Under the pieces are notes generated by a model. That model saw only the letters and a list, made by a program, of their open reading frames with translations. It did no database searches and was not told the origin of the DNA. Source: Thunnus maccoyii (taxonomy: Eukaryota; Chordata; Actinopteri; Scombriformes; Scombridae). Taken from it: DNA of 64,000 nt. The DNA is taken from assembly GCF_910596095.1 (NCBI RefSeq), contig NC_056553.1:2487291-2551290 (forward strand), in the 5' to 3' direction. Shown in pieces: positions 32,001 to 44,400 of the stretch. How positions within the stretch are numbered: the stretch's first letter is position 1; each line of letters opens with the position of its first letter. The translations under genes were made by a program, and so were the position numbers.

Positions 32001-35000
32001 TACTTGTCCTCTCTTATACGTCCATGACACCAAAAAGAAGTTTGTATGACTTTGTTGCAGATGGATGACGAGCTGATGACTTTTCTCTGCTTTCACTTAC
32101 TTTTTTATATTTACATCGTAGCAGTACGATTCACCTCACATTCATCTCACAATCTGACAGCCTCAAACTGATATCGTGCAGTCTGACGCAACAAAGATTT
32201 TATTAGACTCATCTTGCACAATGAGACATGCAATAAAGTTACACCATTGTTGCAGCCTAAAGGCGTCTTAAGGCAGCTGACAGAGAAACACACAGTCCAC
32301 ATAGTTCTGGAAACACACTTGTATCAATCTTGTTTTGTTGAGGTGATATTGTTACAAGAGGAAGAATAATTTCACATCTTTCTACCACAACCTGACTGTA
32401 TTGTTGTGTTAAATCTCTTTGAGTCATTGGTACCTCACTTTTGATCAAATCTGGCCCAAACAGATTTTACCCGTTACAGTTATCGTCCATGAGGTGATTA
32501 CTACACCAGCTCTAACACGGTGTGTGTTTGTGTTTGATCACTCAGACAAGCCCCAGATCACGCCCAGGAAAGGCTTCACCGGGAAAGGCAAAAACATCAC
32601 CACCAAACACGATGAAGTGACCTGCGGCCGCAAGAACACAGCACGCATGGACAACGTAAGACAAGTTTATGTTTTTATAGACGCGTATTGAGTGTCTGTG
32701 GTATCACGGTTCCCTCAGATCCTTCATTTTGTTTGTCAAATTTAATGTCTTGAGGAGAAATGTGCAATTATTGGCTGTTTTGTCCCCACTGGTTTTCCAT
32801 CATACTTTGACAGAAAATCAAAGACTGTGAAAAAGGTAATAAAATACAATATATGTGATATTAAAAAGGTCTTTAAAAAACTCTTCAGAATTAACAACAA
32901 CCCCGATGACACACCAGACAGTCAGCGGTCCGTGTAAATTGAAATGTGGCTAGAAATGTATTTTCCAGACGTCTTGCATACACTGCTTATGTGGATATAT
33001 GTAGCTCAACATCAGAGAAGTAATGCTAGACTAAACACAGCCTGAATACATGTAGATATCTGATCTATTAGCCAGATCAAAATCACAAAGATTTTTAGAT
33101 TTTATTAAATGATTCATTCAGATAAAAAAAGTGTTTGGTTAGCTAACATTACACAGCCATTTAAAATGATAACTTAATGTTGTTTCTCTTATATTTTGCC
33201 TTCAGCAGCGTGTAAAATACTGTGAATTCTTTCTTAATCTCAGTCGAACAGCTCTTGATCATTTTAGCAGAGTCATGCTGACAGTTGACTGTTTGCCACT
33301 CAAGAAAATAGTGACCACATAACCTCCATGTATAGTGTCACATAGCTGCTGCTCTTCTTTTCCAGTTTGCACCAGAGGTCCATGTGGGAGATGGTTTGGG
33401 GATGGACCTGAAGTTGTCCAATCAGGTGTTTAACTCTCTGAAGCAGCACTGCTACAGCGAGCAGAGACGTAGCGCCAGGCTGCACGAGAAGAAGGAGCAC
33501 TCCACCGCCGTACGTATAGAGATATAGACATATAAACACACACTGTGTAAACATGCAAATTGGGAATAATTACATATACAAAGATCTTTGTTTCTACTCA
33601 AACTAACTTGACACGCCAAATGGTAAGTCGTCCTTGGAAACTGTTTGGAACAGTGAAGGCACTTTCAAAAAATACTTGGATGAACCATTTGTCTATCACC
33701 GTCTATCATGGACTAACAACCAATTAGATCAACAAACCATATGACTTAGTAGGAGAGCACCAATTGGGAGAAGAGTGAAAACATCTTTTCCACTGAGAAA
33801 AACCTTCAGTACTGTTTTTTGCTCTTCTTTTAGTGAAGAAATACCCTCCAGTTCTGATATAACTGATGCTATAGCAGCATCTACGTAACCTCTCGAGGAG
33901 CTGCCATTGTTTTCGAACAAATAGTCACTTCTTGCTCTCGTCACGCTTAAAACTGCGCTCGTAGCTGCCAGTAGTTTCACAAAGGACACTGATTGGACCA
34001 AACCACTGTGGTCCGGCCACAAGCACATAACTTGAAGCCTGTCGAGATGGATTTTCGCGCAATATCGTGAATCCATCTGTTGTGTCAAATCGATGGAAGA
34101 CAGTTGAAGAAAACACAAGATCAAAAACTGCTTTTTGAAGATAAAAATCAGGAGTCAGAGGTCCAAGTAACAAAGTGTTCTTTAATGCCAGCAATAAAGG
34201 AGAGCAAATTAGCGCATACAAGATGAACCAGGTTGCTCTGAAGGTTTTTTCCTTCAGGGCTTAGTTTTTATACCCTTGGGTTGGCATAGGTCACACCTAT
34301 CATCCATCCTCCTTATTTTACACTATTATATTATTATATATTTTTTATATTTATATATTTATCTTTGTCACTTGTTGTTGGTCAAAACTCTTCAAGACAG
34401 GTTTTGAGCTGTTGTGGATATGTACTGGCATATTCAATTCTACCTGGTTATGTCCAATTTTTTTTATATAAGTATTGGGGATCATTTTACACCATTATTG
34501 CCAAGTTGTCTCCTGGCCTTATTCTTGCCACTTTACACCCTTATTTCTTGATCTCCTCCAGAGTGTATTTTTTAAAAAAGGTGAAGACTTTAATGCAGAC
34601 CCAAGCAAGGTGACATGTAATACAAACACACTCAAATTTCTCCAGTGTATGATTATGATTCTTTTACCGTGCGTCCATATGTATATCGTGATTAAATATG
34701 ATTCATGAGATTACAAATACATCATCAATAGGATTCTAACACACTAGCACTTATTGCTTATAAAATTTATAAAATCAATCTGCATAGCTTAATATTGTCT
34801 TAAAGCACACCAATGACATTTAATGAAAATACACCACACATCTTCCTCGCAAGGTAACACTCAACCACAAACTCTCCTTCTTTTCTCCTCAGGAACAAGC
34901 AGTTGACCCTCGTACTCGTCTGCTGATGTATAAGATGGTGAACGCCGGCGTGCTGGAAAACATCAACGGCTGCATCAGCACCGGGAAAGAGTCAGTTGTT

Positions 35001-38000
35001 TTCCACGCTGACGGAGGGAGGTGAGTGAAAAGACGGAGGAAAGGAGGAAAAGAAATTCTCACACGTCTTGACAAACAGCCTTTTTTGCTGTCTTAACGCA
35101 GATTAAGATGTCTGCCTGATCTATATCTAAATATTGTGTGTGTGTGTGTGTATGTCAGGATGGAGGAGGGGGAGCAGCCGGTCCCAGACGAGGTGGTGTT
35201 GAAGGTGTTTAAGACGACGCTCAATGAGTTCAAAAACAGAGACCGCTACATCAAAGACGACTATCGCTTCAAAGATCGCTTCAGCAAGCTGAACCCACGA
35301 AAGGTCATTAGGCTGTGGGCCGAGAAGGAGATGCACAACCTGACCAGGTAACTGACACTACTCATAACATCACTCATAATACTCCTAGTACTACTACTAC
35401 TGCTGCTACTAAAACCATAGTACGACTACTAATATTTAGGGATGCACAGTATTATCGGCACGTCATCGGTATCGGCCGATAATAGCTCTAAAATGAAATA
35501 TTGGCATCGGCAAATTCTGCCAAGTATGAGAAGCCGATATGTCGCCTTCTCTTCCGCCACCTGACTGTGCTTCCCTCGACGGACTGTGTCACCCTGACGG
35601 TTCCGGTGCTTCCTCCGCATCTTGTAAAATTCACGGTTTGGTACGGTTTCTGTATATCAGTAGAAAAAGAAAGGTAGAAAGTAATATTCGGTCCTTTATT
35701 TTGATAAATTGAAACATCCAACAATGGCTCATTGGCCAAAACTATTACTGAAACAGTCCAGTTGTGCTGCAGTGGAAAAGGAAAACAACCGGTTTGTTTC
35801 TTGCAAGGAGGCAGGACACCTGCTGACAGATGTGTTATAATATGATTATATGTCTGTAAAGATGTCATTAATAATAAATATGGAACACAGTAAAGGCACT
35901 AATAAAGTAGCGAGCCATCTGAATCTGTACCAGGTATCACCAGGATGTGAAAGTTCTGAGTTAACGGTCATTGATAGACTGCTAACTCTGAATAGAAGAT
36001 TAATTGCTGCTAATATTTTGCGTTATTGTAGTAACATTATCCTGCGTGTGTGTGTGTTCAGGATGAAGAAAGCAGAGATTCCCTGTCCGGAGGTGGTGCT
36101 GTTGAAGAAACACATCCTGGTGATGTCATTCATCGGTAAAGACCACGTTCCTGCTCCCAAACTCAAAGACATCATGTTGAGCTCAGAGGACATGAAGAAC
36201 GCCTACTACCAGGTCCTACATGTAAGTACACATCCAGTACGTTAATGTTTACATACAGCAAGTACAACTGCAAATGACTAATCATTTCATTATTGATCAC
36301 AATGAGATTTAGTCTGTTATTAGTAAGGTGTTCAGTCTCTTAAAATATCAAAAATAATGAGAAATTTACATCACATTTTCTCAGATGTCATATTTGTTTC
36401 TGCTTTTTTCAAATGAAAAATAAAAAACTGTAAAGGTTTGGTCTGAAAAAAGTAGCAACAAATAAGAGTTTTCTTGATAAATTACACAAAAGATAATTTA
36501 TCAATATTGTAACTGTCAGTTTTAAAGCTATAATATGTAATTATTCCACATTAAAATGTCTAAAAACAACTAGACCTATGTTATATATGTTGTTGAGTTG
36601 TGTTCTTACATTATCCCAAATGTTTCCAACAATGTTCAAACCCAGAGAAATCTGTACTTTAATCAAAGCAACGGACCGTTTCATTTGGTCGCCTGTCGAT
36701 GGCGTCATACCTCCTCTACCAAAGAGTAAACACGCACAAGATGCATACGGCGGCACTGTGTTTGTCCGCTACAATGGCGTCTACCAAAGAGTAACTTACA
36801 CACATACAAGATAATGCATTGGCGTTGTGGTTGTTCCACACAAAATGTTATAAATGGACTTTTATTCAGTTTTAAGACACATTTTCATGATAAATTTAGG
36901 TGGTTTTTAACTATATCTTTTAGCCGGAAGAAGGATTTTAGTCATTGGATGTCTGGATCTTAAGTTATCAGAGAAATAAACTGGACAAACGTTAGCAGCA
37001 GCTCGGCTAACAGCCCATATTTACTTCACTCATCACTGTGTCTTTATGTGTGTGTGCAGGTGATGCAGCAGCTGTATCAGGAGTGTAATCTGGTTCATGC
37101 TGATCTCAGTGAATACAACATGCTGTGGCACGAAGGGAAGGTACGACAGTCTGCCTTTCTTTATTTTCAGTCCATGTTTCCCTCATTAACTCTTTTCTTC
37201 TTTCTTCTCCTTTGACTTCTTCCTTCTATACTTTTTGTTTCCGTCCTTTGAACTTGACTTCTTTGTTCTTATTTCACCCTGCGTTTCATTATTTTACTCC
37301 TTACAGCTCTACTTCTTTCCTTCCATCTTTTTATCCTTTTTTTCTTCGATCTTTTCTCCTACAATAACTCACTTTTATCGTCATTAATTAATTCCTTCCT
37401 TCTTTAGTCTTTTCTCTTTCTTCCTTCATACAGTTAATTTAGTGAGTCTCTTTCACCCTCCACAGTGCTGTTGTAATATGTGTGTGTGTGTGTGTGTGTT
37501 GTAGGTGTGGTTGATAGATGTCAGTCAGTCCATCGAGCCCACTCATCCTCACGGCCTGGAGTTCCTCTTCAGAGACTGCAGGAACGTTTCCACGGTAACG
37601 GCTGGTTTCATCTACACATGCAACTCTTATAAAAATAAATGAATAAAATAAAGTCATGTAGTGTTTGTATAAGACAGCTGACTTGGACATTTTAGTGTGT
37701 GTGGCTGCTACAGTACACAGATAAAAAATCTGGATATTGACGGTTATAAAAGAAATATTAACGTGTGTTTGTGTACACCACAGTTCTTCCAGAAGAGAGG
37801 CGTGAGCGAGGCGATGAGTGTGTACGACCTTTTCAACGCTGTGAGCGGACTGAACATCCCAGTTGGTACAGAAGACGAAGCTGAGTTTATGGCTGAGGTA
37901 ACAAATTCAGTTTGATTTGTTCACTAAAATCTCTCCCGACATCGTCCTCTCGCTGTCCAACCACCACAATCCAGCTGGGAGGATGTCTGTGTTGATCAAA

Positions 38001-38762
38001 ATGTTAATATGTTCATCTGAGTCACGTTCTGTTGTTACGCTCACAGCATTTAGAGGATAAGTCTGGCGATTTTCTATATTTTTTTTACTGTCAACAAATC
38101 TCATGTTTGGATCCAAACCAACAACGAACTGATCTGCTAACAAGTATCGTGTGTGTATCTAAAGCCTGATATACATTGTAAACATCTCAATGAACTTCAG
38201 CACAAGGGCGAGAGGATGTGATATGTAGCATAACAAGTTCCTGCACATGCTCAGTGGAGTCTGCCTTACACAGAACTACTCTCCGGAGACTGAAAACATG
38301 ATGCTGTTATTAGTCTTTGGAGCCGTTTCTAATCAAACTAATGTGACCAAACTCTTCATGATGAAGGAACATGTGACCCAGTGCAGCGGTGTGACTCACT
38401 GACGTGTTTTTAATAGTTTTTAAACAACCATGGAGGAATAAGATATATCAGGCTTTGGATACACACACAATACTTGTTAGTAGATCAGTTCATTGTTGGT
38501 TGTTATTGAGATTAAAGGTTAAATTTTTTGTCAAACGAAAGGGATTCAGCTTTGAACTTGATGAAAGGCTGCAGCACTTCTCGGTCAGAGGAGAGGAAAG
38601 TACAGACACCACCAGGTAAATGAGCTCTCTCTCTCTGCTCTCTGACAGATTGTGGCGTTGGAGAAGAGGAACGAGGATCACGTGCAGAGGCGAGGGAAGA
38701 AAACGTTCCCTGTGGCCTCCGAGGACGGCGGTCCTCCTTTAAAACCCGACGCTGATGACTAA
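26096..38762 (+). CDS. riok3: RIO kinase 3, complete, 13 coding exons
   Basis: Atypical serine/threonine kinase of the RIO family, cytoplasmic. It is linked in mammals to pre-40S ribosome work and to regulation of innate RNA sensing. Exons: 26096-26131, 29328-29443, 31081-31226, 31408-31515, 32546-32655, 33366-33509, 34893-35020, 35159-35347, 36062-36221, 37060-37140, 37505-37594, 37784-37897, 38649-38762. All phases agree and give 511 residues, close to human RIOK3. The acidic N-terminal half includes [14 protein letters not shown]. The RIO domain shows the P-loop STGKESVVF (~249-257), a VVLKVFKTT lysine (~278), catalytic loop VHADLSEYN (Asp ~394) and metal-binding LIDVSQS (Asp ~411), so it should be active. 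Several acceptors are preceded by TG repeats. The assignment is secure. Confidence 0.97.
28160..29110. repeat. Cluster of dispersed repeats in riok3 intron 1
   Basis: Three fragments: ~28165-28260, a retroposon-tail-like piece with ACTTTATTGACCCC; ~28450-28760, a repeat of the AATCGATTATCAAAA type found several times in this window; and ~28895-29110, containing CAGTCAAGTCAATTTTAATT and GGGAGAAACCTCAGGA. None has coding potential. Confidence 0.45.
29618..30177. mobile_element. PIF/Harbinger-type MITE in riok3 intron 2
   Basis: A 560-bp palindrome-ended element. The ends GGCCCCGTTTACA and TGTAAACAGGGCC are inverted, with inverted similarity extending inward through CGTCTCGGGTGATC and GATCACCCGAGACG. 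It is flanked by TTA on both sides (29615-29617 and 30178-30180). A 3-bp TTA/TWA duplication with GG ends is typical of Harbinger elements. No transposase is present. Confidence 0.8.
33729..34124 (-). pseudogene. Helicase-like relic in riok3 intron 6
   Basis: A 131-codon open frame on the strand opposite riok3. Its C-terminal part, [20 protein letters not shown] followed by FTLLPIG, resembles the region leading into the Walker A motif of RecQ-type helicases seen in fish repeat ORFs. The GKS/GKT of the motif is missing and the frame leaves homology there, so it is a fragment. The N-terminal part is of unknown type. Probably a piece of a mobile element; the family is uncertain. Confidence 0.4.
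35437..35625. mobile_element. hAT-type 5' end fragment in riok3 intron 8
   Basis: Begins GGGATGCACAGTATTATCGG and continues with ATCGGTATCGGCCGATAATA, the pattern of a widespread fish hAT family whose ends start with (T)AGGGATGCAC. I did not find the matching right end, so it is probably truncated. Confidence 0.45.
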
Positions 38763-41330
38763 CGCTCACCTGGCTCGCTCTCTCTTCACGATCTCGCCGT
38801 GTTGAAAATGCTGTAAGGAGAAGATGAACGGAGGAGGACCCGGAGCCTCCCCCCTTCCAACCCTCCTCACCACCCACTGACCCACCGACTGCTTGCTTTA
38901 TACAGGCAGGACGGAGCGCCTCCTCCTGGCTGCAGGAGGTTCATCATGTTAGACGTTGAAGTCGGAGCGTCCTGGCTGTCTGAGCACTAAAGAGGCTCCA
39001 ACATGATTTTCTGAAGATGTTACCAGCTCTCATATCTTCCTGGTTGTATTGGCTGATACATATATTGATTCCAGGATGTGTTTTTCTAGTAAAAAAAATA
39101 CTTGTTAATACAGGTAAAAGATAAAAAAAAAAAGGACCTTTTGTTTCCTGCTAGAACCACTAGTGGGGCCATCATTACAAACACAAGTGATGCAGCTGAG
39201 CTTTGTTCATGCTCTAATTTATTTTGAATTCTAGCAGAGAAGTTTCCAGAGATACCATAAACGTATGTCGGGCTGAATTTTAGGGGGGAATGTGGATTAA
39301 ATGGTGCAAGAAACAACAAGTTTTCCAATTTTGTATGTGATGTTGCTGAGACAGAATGCACACAGTGTGTTTCATTGTCTGTGTATTTCTGCAGCTTCAG
39401 CGAGGCATTGAAACAAGTAGAAAGAGAATATATAAAGTATGTGATAATGTGAGCTTCAGAGCTGCAATCTATTATTTCCATCATGGATTAACCTGCAAAT
39501 TATTTTCTGAATTCATCTGTTACTCAATTGGTCTATAAAACATCTGAAAACAGTGAAAATCACATCACATGTCACATGAGATTAATAGAAGCAGCAAATC
39601 CTCACAAATTACTGGCTGGAACTGGGGAAACATTTTTGCTTTAAAAAAAAAGTCTGAAATAATTTTTTAATTTTGATTATCAAAACAGTGGCTGCTCATT
39701 TTTGTGTTGATTGATCAATCTATTATTTGTTGCAGTTCTAGAGATATGTGAAAATAACTGAAGCATCATAAGGAGAAACATAGGAGATTGCAGGATTAAA
39801 GGGGTTCAAATAAACTAGCATGAGATTTTTTTGACAGTTTTTTTTAGCAACATAATAAAAAATATCTCAAAATACCTAATTGCAAAAATTGGTTAAATAT
39901 CAGCAGATGTGGCTTTCTAAGGCTGATATTTTCCAAAACTGATGCATGCTCATTTCCTGTATTTCTTGGCTTTTTTTAAGTTCTTTATTTCTCTCTTTTC
40001 TGCTCACTTTCTGTCTTCATTTGCTGTGTGCTCTAAGACTCTTAAGAGTACATGAAAATGACCTACCACCTAATAGGAAACGATGCATATATGTTTTTAT
40101 ATTTCAGATTTACGCACGTTACACAATGAGCCTCATTTTTTTCACCATCGTGGCTAAAATTAGGAAACAAACGCCTGAAAACAAAGGAAACTTCAGTTTA
40201 ATTCTGTATTTTTGTCACTTTATACTCCGATCTGTTGCAGTTTAAGGGTCAAATATAGAGGGTGGAAGGCTTCAAAGGTCACAGCAGTTTGGTGTGGTGT
40301 GTTAAGTGTTTTGTTAACACTTGAAACTGACATGTAAAAAGACAAAAAAAATGAAAGTGAACTAAAGTCATCCTCACATCATTAACAGTTTTTGATGTTT
40401 GCCCTCAGATTGTAACACAACTCTGGTGTGGGAAAGTTTGAACATGTGGAAGATTATTGTGTTTTTATTTTAATGAATATAAAAATGAACATCAGGACCG
40501 AATGTGTCAGGTTCCTCTTAGTGTGGCTTCAGAGACTTATCATCATAAAAAAATGCATCATTGTGGTGACATTAAAGAGTGAAGATGAAAAACTTTCTGT
40601 TGTCTGTTTATTTACTAAAAATATAAATAACTCGGGTTTATCTCCACTTTAACACATGAATGTTTGTCTCATGCTGCACAAGGTTATTAGAACTGTATCA
40701 TCTCTTTTTCAGCCATACAGTCACATGATTGCAGGCTGTCACGTGACTTTCAGCAGCAACAACAAGGAGGGTTTCCGGCTCGCGTCTTTCAGAATAAAGG
40801 AGTCATCTAAATATAAGAGAAATGCATATGGAGCAAGAGTTTTTCCTACTCTCAAGTCTACTTCCAGTGATCAGCACCTCACTACAACCCTTGGTGTTTG
40901 TTACTTTTCCACTATAGATTGAATATTGAACTACAATTGGCTTCCAAACTAGTTGTGATGTCACAAATCGTGTATAAGTTCACCCTTTAGAATCTGATTT
41001 TTATTGCGCTGAGAGAAACTTTCCACTTTCAGCAGATGAACATGAAAACAAACTCTACAAATACATCACTCAGCACAGAGAAGCTCAAACATCCAACTGA
41101 AGGAACAAGAAGAAAAACAATTTTGAGTGGAGTGGGACTTTAAAGTATATTTTGCTTAACTTTTACTAAGTATAATTATGAATGAAGAACATTTACTTGT
41201 AACTGAGTATTTTTATAGTATAGTATTGCTACGTTTACTTAAGTAAATGATCAGCTCTGTTGACTTTACAAGACTTTCTACATGTCAAGCTAAAAAAACA
41301 AAAGGAATATTCTCTGCTTTTATTCTGACG
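38763..41330 (+). other. riok3 3' untranslated region and spacer before rmc1
   Basis: No gene is seen. The first ~300 bases are GC-richer and probably riok3 3' UTR. A possible polyadenylation signal AATAAA occurs at 39854-39859, with others later. Dispersed repeat sequence of the AATCAATCTATTATTTGTTGCAG type is present near 39700. The exact transcript end cannot be set from sequence. Confidence 0.45.
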
Positions 41331-41337
41331 GTCTGAG

Positions 41338-41453
41338 CCGGAAGCCTGTTCATCGCCAATTGACCTGTTCTCTTCCGGGTCTGCTGTTGTGACAGTTTAA
41401 GGACACTGAACTGAGGCTCAAACAGCGATAAACTGCCGGCGTTCAGTGTGAGG
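41338..41453 (+). promoter_or_regulatory. Probable rmc1 core promoter
   Basis: Two ETS/GABP-type sites in opposite orientation, CCGGAAG (41338-41344) and CTTCCGG (41372-41378), with CCAAT at 41356-41360 between them, all within about 120 bp of the ATG. There is no TATA box. This is a common layout for TATA-less housekeeping promoters. Confidence 0.5.
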
Positions 41454-44400
41454 ATGAGTGAGGAACATTATTTGGAGCTGTGTGAGAACCCGGTGCAGTT
41501 TGAACATGCCTCCAGCGTCAACAACGTCTTCTTCGACGAGGCTAACAAGCAGGTGAGCTAGCTGCTTAGCATTTATGTGGCTAACTAAGCTAAGTCAGCT
41601 GACTGACAGTTTGATAGTTAAAAGAACATTTAGAAACTAGCATGTCAACAACAATCTGCACTTTTAATTAAATTGGTTTGTTTACTGGCTGCTGGGACAC
41701 TTTATTAATAATCGATAACCTTTAAGATAAATTACATTATCTTTAACAAACATTATAAAATAACACTAGTGGAAGAAGTACTCAGATCCTTTACTGTAGT
41801 AAAAGTACCAGTACAGCAATGTAAAAATACTCCATTACATGTAAAAGTCCTGCATGAAAAATCCCACTGTAGTAAAAGTACATAAGTATTATGAGCTTGA
41901 TGTAGTTAAAGTATTGCAGTAAAAGTAGTGGTTTGGTCCCTCTGACTGATATATTATTATATATGACATCATTAGATTATTAATAGTGAAGCATCAGTGT
42001 TAGAGCAGCATGTTACTGTTGTAGCTGCTGGAGGTGGAGCTAGTTTACACTACTTTATATACAGTTAGCTAGTTTAGTCCAGTGGTTCCCAACCTAGGGG
42101 TCGGGCCCCTCCAAAGGGTCAGCAGATAAATCTGAGGGGTGGTGAGATGATTAATGGGAGAGGAAAGAAGGAAAAACAAAGTTCTGATACACAAATCTGT
42201 TTTCAGTTTTTGGACTTTTTCTCTAATCTTTGATTTTTGCTGAAATATTGGATCATTTGAACATTTATTGAAATGAAAGCATGTGAGAAGTTTAGAGGGA
42301 AAAATCACTATTTGGTGGAGCTGTTAACAACTCATAGACATGTGAAATGTGACCCCGACTACACACTGCTTTCTGTAAGACGTCAAAAGACAAAAAGGTT
42401 GGAAACCACTGGTTTCATCTTTAACAATGTGTTGTATTTTAAAAGCTTGTTATATTATCCATTGTGTCAAATCTTCATCTGAAAAGTAACTAAAGCTGTC
42501 AAATAAATGTAGTGGAGTAGAAAGTACAATATTTCCCTCTGAAATGTAGAAAGTAGCATCACATGGAAATACTCAAGTAAAGTACAAGTACCTCAAAATT
42601 GCACCTAAGTACAGTACTTGAGTAAATGTAAAACTGTAAAACAATGATAAAAAAATTAACAATATTTGATGAGATAATTTAGTGAACAAGATTGAGGACC
42701 TGCCTTTACAGTTACCAACTTTTTGTTACTTGCTTCATATTTTTAATGTTTTACAACATTTCAATGTGTTGGTTTTTGATAGTAAAGTCGAGAGAAAAAC
42801 AATGACAGCAGGATGTTAAATGGATTAAATGATAAGGTATTTAAGCTCAACTTGATGAGAGGAAATGGTCAATGTTTGCTTTTTTTGTTCTTCGAATGTT
42901 CCTTTTTTGATCAAGCATATAGCAACAAGAAACAAAAATATACTGGTGTGACTTTCTGTCGGAGTGTTCCAGTAGAAGTGGGACATCTTTAGAGCTAATA
43001 AATTAATTGATAAATCAATCAACAGAAAAATAATTGGAAACTATTTTGATAATCCAATAACTGTTTCATTTACTTTTCAAGCAAAATTAGTTATGAATGC
43101 TACACATTCTCAGGTTCCAGCTTCCCAAATGAGATGATATGCTGCTTAATTTTGTCATATATAATAATAAATTAACACCTTTTTGGGTTTTTGAAAAAAA
43201 AAAAGACATTTGAAGACGTTACCTTGGGCTCTACGAAGATGTGATTGGCTTTTTTACACTTTTTCTTTGACATTTCATAGACCAAACCAATCGATTAATT
43301 GAAAAAATAATTGGGAGATTTATCAATAATGAAAATAATCAGTATAATAAGTAAGTTGCATCCCTAGAAATCTTATATTTCCATTTATTTAAGTACATAT
43401 TGCAATACAACAATGTTAATCTACTCTATTACATATAAAAGTAAAAATCTTTCATCAAGCTGCAGAAGTATCAAAAGTAAAGTGACATTAATGCAGAATG
43501 GCTCCTTTCAGAGTGTTATATTTTTATCTGTCATATTAATGGGATGTTATTATTTATGCATTTACCTTTAGCAACCAAACATACTTTTAGAGAGGCTTTT
43601 ATTCAAAGTGCAAGTTGTGACAAAGCAGTTTTAAACATTGTTGCTGTGTAGATGCTACAGTTTGTTTTCTCATGCATGTTGCGTCCTGTTTCCTGGCTGC
43701 AGGTGTTTGCGGTGCGTTCAGGTGGAGCCACAGGTGTGGTGGTCAAAGGTCCAGATGATAAGAGCTCGGTTGCCTTCAGGTACATCAATTTGTTCAAGAA
43801 TCTCTGATGGTACAATCACACTGACCGAAAAACTAAAACTTCAGAACTGATTTTTAAATCACTAAAATATTATATTAACATTAACTTATTACTTACTTTA
43901 TTTCTCTGCCTGATCGGTGAATGTCGGTGTCTTTTCCACAGGATGGACGACAAAGGAGAAGTGAAGTGCATCAAGTTCTCCATTGGAAACAAGATTTTGG
44001 CAGTACAGAGAACTTCCAAATCTGTGGTGAGCTCTGCTGCAGAGAACAAGAGAGTAACGCTGTCAGATTAGAGGTTTTACTAAAACTGTGCAGAGTAATA
44101 ACAGTAGTCAATTATTTTTAAGGACAAATCTTCAGCAGATGAAAATGTAGCATCAGGTGAATTTACTGTAAATAAAAAGAAACCTGAAGTGACAAGTTAT
44201 TTAACAATTTCTTGTTTGCTGTTTACAGGATTTCATCAACTTTATACCCGACTATCCACATACAGAGTTCACACAGGAATGCAAGGTTTGTTTCATGATC
44301 TCTTTCTCCATATTTTAAAAATGATTTCCTCCTGTTTTTCCAATTGATTTTAAAGATTTAGATCAGGAGAACTTCATTTAGTAACAACTGATAAAGGATA

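Noticed and set aside
37125-37367. Ser/Phe-rich 80-codon frame overlapping riok3 exon 10
   Set aside because: Pyrimidine-rich intron sequence; the real frame of exon 10 is different and conserved.
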